Source: Wyeomyia smithii (Eukaryota; Arthropoda; Insecta; Diptera; Culicidae). Taken from it: a stretch of DNA of 64,000 bases. The stretch covers positions 88,295,902-88,359,901 of the forward strand of contig NC_073695.1 in NCBI RefSeq assembly GCF_029784165.1, given 5' to 3'. Shown one piece after another: positions 41,677 through 50,814 of the stretch. Below the pieces are notes generated by a model, which was not told the origin of the DNA, ran no database searches, and saw only the letters and a program-made list of their open reading frames with translations. Both the position numbers and the translations under genes were made by a program. The first letter of the stretch is position 1. Every line of letters starts with the position of its first letter.

Positions 41677-44661
41677 ATGCGTACTTTTGTGGACGGTGGG
41701 AACCTTCGGGTTTCCACCAGAGGCGAGTATCTGTCTGTTAGTTCTAACTCTTTTGCACTGAATAATGCTGTGTTGCAGCGTGACGTCATTAATGAAAGCG
41801 GAATCCAAATCGCCTACCAGAATGTGCGCGGACTGCGTACAAAAATTGATGAGCTATTTCTGGCTACCCGTGACTGTAATCTTGACATTATAATTCTAAC
41901 TGAAACTGGCTTGGACGATCGGATCAATTCTAATCAGCTTTTTGGATCATCATTCAACGTGTTTCGTTGTGACCGCAGCTCCCAGAACAGTAACAAATCT
42001 AGCTTTGGTGGAGTATTAATTGCGGTGGCACATTGTCATGCTAGCTCATTGATCGAGACGGTGAATGGTAACTGTTTAGAGCAAGTATGTGTTAGCACCA
42101 CAATAAGAGGAACGAAGCTGCTACTGTGCGGTGTATATATTCCGCCTGACAGAAGTCACAAAGTTGACGTCATCGAGAAGCACATCGCTTCTGTGGGTGA
42201 GCTGTACGATAAAAGAGGTGATAACAGTATCGTACTGATCTGTGGCGATTTCAATCAACCGCGACTAGAATGGACTGTCGACTCTGCCGTTATTTCAGCT
42301 CATCTCCCTGCAGCTAGTGCTACATTGGTAGACGGCATGGATTTCTACAATTTATGCCAAACAAATCTCCAGCGAAACCATCTAGGGCGCATACTCGACT
42401 TAGTGTTTTGTCCATCTGATTGCGGAGTATCGACTGAACGCAGCGTTGTGCCACTGCTTCCTGTCGATCTACACCATCCGCCCCTCACTATTACTTTGCC
42501 TGTCACTTGCAGTAGCGATATAGCTCGTGCACGTGTTGAGGTAGGAAATAGATCGCTAAATTATCGTAGGATAGATTTTGCTGCGCTGTCTGATTATTTA
42601 TTAAACTTCGATTGGGAGAGTCTGCTAACCTGCACCGATATTGACGAATTGACTCACCGTTTTTGTGATGTAATTGTTCAGTGGTTACATTCTAATCTGC
42701 CTTTTGTGAAGCGCCCTAATTCACCTGCTTGGGGAACTCTTTGGTTACGTGAATTGAAACGGCTAAAGAATAGCTCTCAGCGCAAATATCGCCGATTGAA
42801 AACTGCGCTTACGAAGTCTGATTTTAAACGTCATAGTGATGAATATCGTCGTTTGAATCGCACACTGTACAGGTCATATGTGCTACGGGTGCAGACCGAC
42901 CTTCGAAGGAATCCGCGAAACTTTTGGAACTTCGTTAACACCAAAAGGAAATGTTCTTCCGTACCTGTGAATGTACGTTTCGACAATGATGAATCAACAT
43001 CGGAATCCGAGTCATGTGAGCTGTTTGCAAAGTTCTTCGCTTCCGTTTTTGCTGATGAAGCTGCCTCTGACTCCGAGGCTGAATCAGCGGCATCTGGTGT
43101 TCCCCCCGGTTTAGTCGACCTAAGTACCTTTACGATTACGACCGATATGGTATTGGCTGCAGCAAAAAAATTGAAACGGTCATATTCGGCAGGTCCTGAT
43201 GGAATTCCTGCTGTTGTTTTTAGTCGTTGTGCTACCACTCTTGCTGTTCCGTTATGCCACATTTTTAACAAGTCTTTTACGCAAGGAAAGTTTCCTGCAG
43301 TTTGGAAGCAGTCGCTGATGTTTCCCGTTTTAAAATCCGGCGACCGGCAAAACGTTAGAAATTATCGTGGCATCACTAGCCTTTCTGCTGGGTCTAAGCT
43401 ATTCGAGATCATAGTAAGCGGTTATATGCTCTCCTGCACTAAGCACTATATTTCAACCACTCAGCATGGATTTATGCCGGGCCGCTCAGTCTGTACCAAT
43501 TTGTTGGAGTTCACTTCGTCTTGCATCTCACAGATGGAACAAAAAGCTCAAGTTGATGCGATATACACCGACCTCAAAGCGGCTTTCGATCGTTTGGACC
43601 ACTCAATACTCCTGCGTAAAATCTCACGCCTAGGTGCCTCCCACCAGCTCGTTGCATGGTTGAGCTCGTATTTACGAGGAAGAGTTCTACGCGTAAAACT
43701 GGGTTCTAGTATTTCATCGCAGTTTACTAACAAGTCAGGAGTTCCCCAAGGAAGTAATATGGGGCCCTTGCTATTTGCACTTTTTTTCAATGACGTGACA
43801 CTGCTGCTGGGTGATGGCTGCAAGCTGGTGTATGCAGATGATTTGAAGTTGTTTCTGGAAGTTCGAACTATCGAAGACTGCCGTCGTCTACAAAATTTCT
43901 TGAATGTATTTACCAGCTGGTGTCGAAAAAACTGGCTTGTGGTTAGTATAACCAAATGCGAAGTTATAACCTTCCATCGTATTTTAAACCCTGTTATCTT
44001 CGACTATCGCATCGACGGATTGGAACTAAGGAGGGTTGATCATGTAAGGGATCTAGGTGTTCTTCTTGACACTAAACTTACATTCCACCTACATCACGCA
44101 ACGATAATTTCGAAAGCTACACGCCAGCTTGGTTTCATATCTAAACTCGCCCGTGATTTTAATGATCCGCACTGCCTAAGAGCGCTTTACTGTTCATTAG
44201 TACGCCCACTAGTCGAGAACTGCAATCTGGTTTGGTTTCCTCACCAACTTACTTGGAACTTGCGGATTGAGCGTATCCAAAAACGCTTCGCCCGTATTGC
44301 ATTACGTGAGCTCCCCTGGCGTGATCCTGCTAACTTACCTCCGTATCCAGATCGCTGCCGCTTGATCAGAATTGATACACTTGAGCACCGTCGCCGATTG
44401 CATCAAGCTGTGTTTATAGCTAAATTACTCCATGGAGAAATCGACTCACCGAAGCTTTTGTCTCTCGTGAACTTTCGTGCATCACAACGCGCTCTGCGTT
44501 CAACTGGATTTCTGCAGACCCCTTTTCATCGCACATCGTTCGGTTATAATGAGCCCGTCACCGCCTGTGTAAGAGCATTTGCTTGTGTTGAGCACTTGTT
44601 TGACTTCAACGAATCCGTGAATAAATTCGTGCAGAAGATTAAAAGAACGAACATTTTATGA
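41677..44661 (+). CDS. CR1-type LINE ORF2, endonuclease-reverse transcriptase, intact
   Basis: 994 residues, uninterrupted. AP endonuclease boxes: IAYQNVRGL, ILTETGL, CGVYIPP, CGDFNQP and a terminal DLHHPPLTI in place of the usual SDH (the histidine is kept), within residues about 45-280. RT boxes: SYSAGPDGIP, NYRGITSLSAGSKLFE, TQHGFMPGRS, IYTDLKAAFDRLDH, SGVPQGSNMGPLLFALFFND and LVYADDLKLF with D721-D722. The C-terminal region (VRDLGVLLDTKLTFH, then YCSLVRPLVENCNLVW) is typical of the Jockey/CR1 superfamily. No RNase H domain follows, so host RNase H would be used. Length and domains are those of a complete protein. Confidence 0.88.
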   Translation: MRTFVDGGNLRVSTRGEYLSVSSNSFALNNAVLQRDVINESGIQIAYQNVRGLRTKIDELFLATRDCNLDIIILTETGLDDRINSNQLFGSSFNVFRCDRSSQNSNKSSFGGVLIAVAHCHASSLIETVNGNCLEQVCVSTTIRGTKLLLCGVYIPPDRSHKVDVIEKHIASVGELYDKRGDNSIVLICGDFNQPRLEWTVDSAVISAHLPAASATLVDGMDFYNLCQTNLQRNHLGRILDLVFCPSDCGVSTERSVVPLLPVDLHHPPLTITLPVTCSSDIARARVEVGNRSLNYRRIDFAALSDYLLNFDWESLLTCTDIDELTHRFCDVIVQWLHSNLPFVKRPNSPAWGTLWLRELKRLKNSSQRKYRRLKTALTKSDFKRHSDEYRRLNRTLYRSYVLRVQTDLRRNPRNFWNFVNTKRKCSSVPVNVRFDNDESTSESESCELFAKFFASVFADEAASDSEAESAASGVPPGLVDLSTFTITTDMVLAAAKKLKRSYSAGPDGIPAVVFSRCATTLAVPLCHIFNKSFTQGKFPAVWKQSLMFPVLKSGDRQNVRNYRGITSLSAGSKLFEIIVSGYMLSCTKHYISTTQHGFMPGRSVCTNLLEFTSSCISQMEQKAQVDAIYTDLKAAFDRLDHSILLRKISRLGASHQLVAWLSSYLRGRVLRVKLGSSISSQFTNKSGVPQGSNMGPLLFALFFNDVTLLLGDGCKLVYADDLKLFLEVRTIEDCRRLQNFLNVFTSWCRKNWLVVSITKCEVITFHRILNPVIFDYRIDGLELRRVDHVRDLGVLLDTKLTFHLHHATIISKATRQLGFISKLARDFNDPHCLRALYCSLVRPLVENCNLVWFPHQLTWNLRIERIQKRFARIALRELPWRDPANLPPYPDRCRLIRIDTLEHRRRLHQAVFIAKLLHGEIDSPKLLSLVNFRASQRALRSTGFLQTPFHRTSFGYNEPVTACVRAFACVEHLFDFNESVNKFVQKIKRTNIL

Positions 44662-44689
44662 ACTTAACTCTAATATTGTAATATTTATT

Positions 44690-44736
44690 AAGACATTGGT
44701 CAGATAAATGGTAGAAATAAATAATAATAATAATAA
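44690..44736 (+). repeat. (AAT)n 3' tail of the CR1-type LINE
   Basis: AATAAATAATAATAATAATA-type repeats close the element in place of poly(A). A microsatellite 3' end is usual for CR1- and I-like LINEs. Confidence 0.7.
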
Positions 44737-44960
44737 TAATAATGTGTGTTTATTTTCATTCTTACGACCAATATATCTCGATTTTCTCAGCAACGGCTGA
44801 ACCGATTCGATTGTACTTAGTCGCGTTTGAAAGAGCTAAAAGTCTAGTTAGTTGATGGAAAATATCGTTTTGAGCCGAAGGTTCATTCAAAAATGACGTA
44901 ACAAAAGGTGATCAATTTACATGGGAACTGATAAACTAATTGATTTTTTTCATCGGTTTG
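44735..44960 (+). repeat. Older repeat, right part (continuation after the CR1-type LINE)
   Basis: ATTTTCATTCTTACGACCA, CTCGATTTTCTCAGCA, GGCTGAACCGATTCGATTGT, TTAGTCGCGTTTGAAAGAGC and GGAACTGATAAACTAA all occur, inverted and in order, in 47,630-47,830. This restores the unit begun at 40,172. Confidence 0.8.
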
Positions 44961-45234
44961 ACTGATTTTAGAAATGTATAAAGGTGCATTCTTGTAATTC
45001 GCATCAAAATCAAATCAATCAAAAGACTACGTGGGACATGTGTAAAAGTATGTGTTTATTTGTTTCATCCCAGTGTGAGAATTTTCACACATACGGGTTA
45101 CGAATACGCTAATGCTAAAAGTACCTATTTAGTGTTTGCACAGCCTGGTTGAGCAGTGTTCAACATTTACACAGTTTTATGTCTACTGCAAGACAAGTAT
45201 ACTCGCACTTTTAGGTATATTGAAATAAATTTAG

Positions 45235-45400
45235 AATGGATCTCCCGAGATGGTCTAACAAGCCAGTCGTCGTGGGTTCAAATCTCGGCTAACCCTGCAA
45301 TTGTCCTTTACACTAAACATTTGACTGCGAAGTCTGTGTATAATGAACGAATCGGAATGTAGCACCAAGGCTTTGCTTACTTTGTTTAGCATAGATTTCA
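45235..45400 (+). mobile_element. tRNA-derived SINE-like element
   Basis: GGATCTCCCGAGATGGTCTA (A-box-like) and GTGGGTTCAAATCTC (B-box-like) are 25-30 bases apart, as in a tRNA-derived head. The body includes TGACTGCGAAGTCTGTGTA and GAATCGGAATGTAGCACCAA, then GGCTTTGCTT, also found at 35,975-36,045. Ends are approximate and no TSD was found. Confidence 0.55.
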
Positions 45401-46098
45401 GAATATTCCTACGAACATTTGCTTCATTTGGTCAAACCGATGTTAGGATTTTTTTTTGTTCAATTGCTATCAAAGCATTGGTCTAATATCATGTTAACAC
45501 GTTTTGTTTTGTAACTTTTGCATGAACCATCGGATCAGAAAAATGTCCGATGATGACCTAATGTTGAAGGCCATCAGGCCATTAGGCTCTTCCAATTGCA
45601 GCCAAGGAAATCAAATCAATACATCCATTGCTGAGATAATCCAAATGTATCTTTCAAGATTGTTTTTGTACACTACGCATAATATTCTTCAATTGGTTAC
45701 CTCCAAAATACTTCAATGTACTAGGCGTTTCCACAAGTTTTGATTTGTTTTGTTTTTTGAAGTAGAATACTTCTCTCAGTAAGTTCGGATACATAGGGAT
45801 GTGAAATGAAAATCCAAAACCGAAAAAAGTGAAAAATATGTCCAATTTCAAATGCTAATAAATAGATTAGTATTCGATGGATTTCCTTCGTTCTGGCAGC
45901 AATAGATTGGAAAATCTTCTAAGATTCTTCCCAAATGCAGATAATTGTAATTTTATTATTCAAACTATTGTACTATTGAAAATAGTCAATCCTTGTCAAA
46001 ACGAAAAATTCGGCCTCTGATTGATCGTTATATGATTGCTTCCCAAGCACGGTCGACAGAATCATAGACCTTGCCATTTGAAATGTACAATTTGGCTT

Positions 46099-46112
46099 AT
46101 AAAAGAGCCTGC
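46099..46112 (+). promoter_or_regulatory. TATA-like box in copy 1 of the duplication
   Basis: CTTATAAAAGAGCCTG at about 46,098-46,113; the equivalent in copy 2 is CCTATATAAGAGCCTG near 46,986-47,001. Conservation in both diverged copies supports function. The initiator is unclear. Confidence 0.4.
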
Positions 46113-46539
46113 TTCACCCGAAGCCGCTCATTATAATTCTAGACTGCAACCAGTCCTCCCTTAGCAGCAGCAGTAGCAGTGCAGTGGATACAGCAGCAGT
46201 ACCAGCATCGCTAGCAGCGGATAGCGGTCACAGCTCTGGTATGGCAACCAATAGTGCAGCGCGTCTCGGCATCGATAGCAGGGCCAGCTGATGCAGGGCA
46301 GCGGATACCAATGGCAACGGGGATAGCGCAGCGGTTGCAGTTGGTCTCAGCATCAATCTTAGTAGGGCCAGCTGATGCAGGGCAGTAGATACAAATGGCA
46401 GCGAATAGCGACCACAGCTGCGGCAACGGATATCACCATCGACCACCGGGGCACCAGGGCCAGCTGATGCAGTGAGGCATTTTAATGAAATGCTGTCTCT
46501 GAGTGATAGCGGGCACACTAGTAATGCATCCAATGAAAA

Positions 46540-46585
46540 GAACGTTCTGGAAACCTAGCGAAATTTTGAGCAGAACGTTCTGGAT
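46540..46585 (+). promoter_or_regulatory. Pair of heat-shock-element-like motifs, 33-bp period
   Basis: GAACGTTCTGGAA (46,540-46,552) fits the heat-shock element nGAAnnTTCnnGAAn exactly. GAACGTTCTGGAT (46,573-46,585) repeats it with one change, as part of a 33-bp direct repeat ending in GAAATTTTGAGCA/GAAATTTGGAGCA. A TATATATTTGG sequence follows at about 46,609. Binding by HSF is inference. Confidence 0.4.
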
Positions 46586-47629
46586 ACCTGGTGAAATTTG
46601 GAGCAGATATATATTTGGCTTCATCTCCGTGTATCAGAACGTACTGAATTATCTTTTCCTTCAGTCATGAGCACGACATCCGGAAAGCTTTTATTATCAG
46701 CATAAAAATTAATTTTTCACATAACCAAAATTTAAAAATTATCAAGTCCAAATCATGACAAGCAACTTACTATATTGAAAATAATCAATCCTTGTTGAAG
46801 CGCAAAATTCGATTGATCTGATTGACCGTTAATATGATTGCTTCCCAAGCACAGTCGACAGAAACATAGACCTTGCAATTTGAATGTGCTGTTTGTCTGT
46901 ATAGGAGTAAGGATAGGAAATATCGATTAAAATGGCTATCGATAGTTATCAATGATTTCCTACCGCTATCGATAGCTTTTTCATCCCTATATAAGAGCCT
47001 GTTTCAGTCGAAGCCGCTTATAATAGTTCTAGACAGCGACAACAGCAGTCCTCCCTTAGCAACAGCAGTAGCAGTGCAGTGGATACCAGGCGGATAGCGG
47101 CCACAGCTGTGGCATAGCAATGGATAACGCACTAGTTGCAGCGAATCTCAATAGCAGCGTTTTTAGCGGCCAAAAAATTAGAACGGCTGCGGATAGCGTA
47201 GCAGTTGCAGTGGGTATCAGCATCGATAGCAGCTGATGAAGTGAGGCACTTTAGTGAAATGCAGTTTCTGTGCGATAGCGGGCGTAAATACCGTCAGTGA
47301 AAAGTTGACTCATTTTGACAACACACCATGCTTTTCACTGTTTATTTTATCACAAAGAATATTTTATTCGCACTGTCAGTGATAACGCCAAGATATGATC
47401 GGTATCTTATTCGATATTGAACACCAAATGAAAAAATGACTGATACGCAAGCAGCCGAGTTATCTTTCTTGTAAAAGTATTCTACTTCATCCTTGCGGTC
47501 GTGGCTTTGCACACAACCCTCCTGTTATTTTTTTACTAACGTACCTTTGGAAATTATCATTTAGTTATAAGTATATCTTTGAATAAAAATCTACCCTCCA
47601 AATCCTAACAAACGCATGTAGCACCAAAA

Positions 47630-48045
47630 GGACTCGGTTAGTTTATCAGTTCCTATATAAGCTGACTACATTTCGTTACGTAATTTCTGAATGAATCATC
47701 GGATCAAAACGATATTTTTCGTCAAATAACTAGACTTTAAGCTCTTTCAAACGCGACTAAGAACAATCGAATCGGTTCAGCCGATGCTGAGAAAATCGAG
47801 ATATGATGGTCGTAAGAATGAAAATATTCACACATACACATACTTCCGCACACATACATACCTCATTCGATTTCCGAAACAGGATTATTTGGTGCCTATA
47901 GCTTCAGGTATGTATGCACTCAATGAAAAAAATAAGTTTGGGGCGAAATTAAGTTGTTTCTTGTCCAAAACAAATTCAAATGTTGTATGTGTGGAAAACC
48001 ACACACCAGGGTAAAAACGTAAGTTTTTTTTAGGATGCAATGAAG
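47630..48045 (-). repeat. Uninterrupted inverted copy of the 40.2/44.7-kb repeat
   Basis: Read on the minus strand this gives the same sequence order as 40,172-40,527 plus 44,735-44,960 but without the LINE. It includes CACACATACTTCCGCACACA (plus strand) where the LINE sits in the other copy. It includes the near-palindrome GTGTGGAAAACCACACACC. Confidence 0.78.
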
Positions 48046-48711
48046 GTTAAGCTGAGGACAATTCAAACCAATTCTCTCAAGCCGCCTATCAGCAGAGCAA
48101 CGTTAGTTTCGCAGGGTACACCTGTCTATTCACTAAATGGCAAGTTTTATTTGACTTTTTATGAACTCAAAAATAATTGCAATAATCTGACTATATGAAT
48201 AAAACACGCCCAATAATAAACCGGCAATGGCATTAGCTTGTTGTCCACCTCTGGGGAAAACAAATAAAGCCAACCCCAACTTTGTCGCACTGGCTCAAAA
48301 GGTCGGTCAGTAAGCTTCTATTTACGTACGAGTATCCAAGCTTGGATGGCCGATGAAGTGATAAACTCAATGAGCAATAGAAGAATACTGTGGAGTGTAC
48401 ACTTCCACACACCCTTCCATGGTCTACAAGCGGCTTTTCGGAATGATAACTAGCCCAAGCAACCTGCATAGCCTTGCACTAGGATTGAGAGATTATAAAC
48501 GTAAGCGGTCACAGGTCCCAAGGCCAAATGCAATTAACTTCTCCGGCAGGCCATCAGGGAGGCTACTTCATAAAACCACCATATTTTGCTGGGATTGTCG
48601 AATAAATGCAAAATATTTACAGGGCAAACAATTCATTTTGTTGCTCGGTGAATCTAATTAGTATTTCTCGGGAGAAGCGTTATATTATGCAAGCTGTATG
48701 AACTCTTCGTG

Positions 48712-48745
48712 TATATAAAACAGTGTGTTTGCAAGTTCACTTGAC
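48712..48745 (+). promoter_or_regulatory. TATA plus initiator-like core promoter
   Basis: TATATAAAA at 48,712-48,720 and TTCACTT with its A at 48,739, 27 bases downstream of the TATA start. This is normal core promoter spacing. A small frame begins at the ATG at 48,749. Confidence 0.35.
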
Positions 48746-48748
48746 GAA

Positions 48749-48919
48749 ATGTTTTGCGCAATGGCTTCGGGCGCTCGTGCTATCTCTTCTTCATTCCTCG
48801 CCACAGCAGAAAGCTTAGCTCGGTACTCCGTTTCCCATCGGTACAGTGGAGCGAACTTTAATTTATCAAAGTTTGCAGCACAGAATTTTGCTGCCAGTCA
48901 GAAGGGGCTTTTTTTGTAA
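48749..48919 (+). CDS. Hypothetical 56-residue ORF behind a TATA/initiator
   Basis: First ATG ten bases after the predicted initiation site; 56 codons, stop at 48,917-48,919. The product is rich in Ala, Ser and Phe (MFCAMASGARAISSSF at its start) and has no domain I recognise. Its significance lies only in its position behind a well-spaced promoter; it could equally be a relic of a retroelement terminal region or chance. Confidence 0.2.
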   Translation: MFCAMASGARAISSSFLATAESLARYSVSHRYSGANFNLSKFAAQNFAASQKGLFL

Positions 48920-49431
48920 AAAATAGTTAAATCGAAAAAGAAGAAAAAAATAGCTTAGAAGTGATGATGCAGCAAAACTCGATCAGACGAACGAGTGTTT
49001 GAAGAAAATAATCAAGCGAAGACGGCCACTTACCCGATAAAAACTTCTACTCTTCTCCAGTAGAAGGTAATTTGCTTCATACATTAGAAAGTAGTTTCGT
49101 TTCATTTTCTGGGGCGGGCCGGTTTTAGGTACTTACCAATTTAACCGGTGCGATGAGACATCATCTCTGCAAGGAGAACAGAAAGAGTAAACTGTTATAA
49201 ACAATTAGGTGTTTAATTCACTGCTCTGTTTTCGAGAAAATAAAAACCATTCTTATTTCTATGAGGATGTTTCCGATTTCTCGGAGAAGTATATCTTTTC
49301 ACGTGGGATTACGTCTTTGTTTGCTATACTGGGATGCATTCTGTAAAATTGGAAAAGAAACTGGCAAATGTTTCGTTCAGATTTCAAACGGTAATAACAA
49401 CATAACCACATGATAATAATACCCAATATGC

Positions 49432-49466
49432 CAGTGCGACTTGAACTGCCTTGCAGAACGGTCGCG
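49432..49466 (+). promoter_or_regulatory. Internal LINE promoter of the Juan-like element: initiator plus DPE
   Basis: CCAGTGC with A49,433 as +1, and GGTCG at +28 to +32 (49,460-49,464), matching RGWYV. No TATA box lies at -30. The match to the spacing seen in both I-clade copies suggests that this is the true 5' end. Confidence 0.55.
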
Positions 49467-49688
49467 TTTTACCAACAGATCGAAGCTGAGTCTTAAACTA
49501 CCGAGAGATATTGGAAATTTTCCGCTTTCAACAGGTAATCTTTTTTGAAGAGTATCTGTTGAATCGCAAAATATTGAATTTGTTTTTAACTTTCAACGAG
49601 TGTTTATTGTGTGAATTTGTGTAAAAAAAATTGTGTCAAGTGAAAGTGAAGTAAAATTTGTCCTGAAATACTAGGAGGAACTAAAAAA

Positions 49689-50778
49689 ATGCCGGTATGA
49701 AGAAAGCTAAAGTTTCATCTATTGTGGTAATAGTTTCAAATTTAAAAGCTTTTCGTTCAGAACTTTATAATTTCTTTCTAATGTAAAAGTTAATTTTAAA
49801 ATTGGCAGCCGAGGCGAAATACGTATTTTGGCTGAATCTTTTGAAGGTCATAAACATCTATTACAGTATTAGACTGAAAAGATGTACAAATTTGATACCT
49901 ACGATGCCAAAAACGAGAAATAGTTTAAGGCTGTTTTAAAATGTCTTTCAAATGATCAGACTGTTGATGAAATTAAAGATTGTTTGACAGAATGACTTGG
50001 TTTTTCTCCCGAACAAGTAACTTTGATGAAACGAAAGTCAAATGCGAAAATTAACAATACTGGAATATACCAGGAAAAGTACTTCGTACATTTTGATCGT
50101 ACCAAAGTAAGTAATTTAAAATTTCTGGAGAAAGCACGTGATTTATTCAATGTGCGAATAAAGTGGGAAAACTTCAAGAGGCATGGAGGCATCCATAATC
50201 TCGTAACGGTCCTATGTTAGCAAAATTCATGACTAGTGACTCTTCTCACACAAAGGACATCTGTCCTGTGAAAGAGACCACTGGTAGTTTCAAATGTGTA
50301 AATTGTGGGGGTAAACACAAATCAAATTTCTTCGATTCTCTTGTTAGGTCAAAAATTATTTCCTATAGACAACGTAGGTATTCAAAACAGCCTGTTGTCA
50401 ATAATATTCATGTGGGTAATCAAAAAAATTTCAATACTGTTCAGGGATCACCAGCATCCTGTTGTTAGTGTGTCTGTAGGTAATATTCCAAATTTAGAAA
50501 ACAACAAATTGAAAACGATTAATCCTGCTCAGGCACCACCAGGCATTTCATATGCTAGTGTCCTTTCAGGTAAAATTTCGAATTCAAACAGCAACAAGCC
50601 TTTCGTGTTTAGTGCTGAAAAGTCAGCCAGTGTTGATTTAGATAGTCCAACTCCCGATAAGATTGACTACCTACAAGAATCCATGCTGCAGCTAATGTCC
50701 GCTTTGTTGAACTGTAGCTCGATGTACGAGACTGTTCAAGAAGGTATTAAATTTATACCTAATATTGTTATGAAATAA
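49689..50778 (+). pseudogene. Juan-like LINE ORF1, degraded
   Basis: The ATG at 49,689 is followed by a stop at codon 4. Homology resumes in other frames: 50,023-50,200 (YQEKYFVHFDRTKVSNLKFL, then FNVRIKWENFKRHGG) is the conserved domain before the zinc knuckles. 50,214-50,340 holds HTKDICPVKET and FKCVNCGGKHKSNFF, a CCHC knuckle. 50,305-50,778 is the serine-rich tail. At least three frameshifts. Confidence 0.65.
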
Positions 50779-50814
50779 GAATTTAGCAATGACTTTAAAT
50801 AACGCTGAAAGTTT

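Larger units (their letters stand above)
40528..44734 (+). mobile_element. CR1/Jockey-group LINE with two open ORFs
   Basis: A 4.2-kb non-LTR element inserted into an older repeat: the inverted uninterrupted copy at 47.6-48.05 kb reads straight through the site. It has a 5' UTR of about 340 bp, ORF1 (40,868-41,671), five spacer bases, ORF2 (41,677-44,661) without RNase H, a very short 3' UTR and an (AAT)n tail. No clear TSD; a few target bases seem lost. A PHD-like finger in ORF1 and the lack of RNase H favour the CR1 group over I. Both frames are uninterrupted. Confidence 0.85.
45957..47290. repeat. 0.8-kb-spaced direct duplication, CAG/ATAGCGG-rich
   Basis: Copy 1 (45,957-46,520) and copy 2 (46,765-47,290) share TATTGAAAATA-TCAATCCTTG, ATGATTGCTTCCCAAGCAC and GTCGACAGAA, then a TATA-like box with AAGAGCCTG. 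They go on to share TCCTCCCTTAGCA and AGCAGTAGCAGTGCAGTGGA, and end in GCAGT-TCTG-GCGATAGCGGGC-like sequence. Copy 2 has about 75 extra bases with ATCGATAG repeats before the TATA-like box. The CAG-rich parts are open in several frames but I do not regard them as coding. It could be a retroelement terminal region or a duplicated promoter; I cannot name it. Confidence 0.7.
48046..49431. other. No recognisable element
   Basis: Apart from the small TATA-led frame at 48,712-48,919 I see no supported feature. No repeats shared with the rest of the window were noticed. Confidence 0.4.

Noticed and set aside
42831..43271. Minus-strand 146-codon frame
   Set aside because: Shadow of the intact CR1-type ORF2.
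46228..46533. Overlapping Ala/Cys-rich minus-strand frames as a repeat-containing protein
   Set aside because: Derived from CAG/GAT-type low-complexity sequence, open in several frames at once; the diverged duplicate does not keep the frame.
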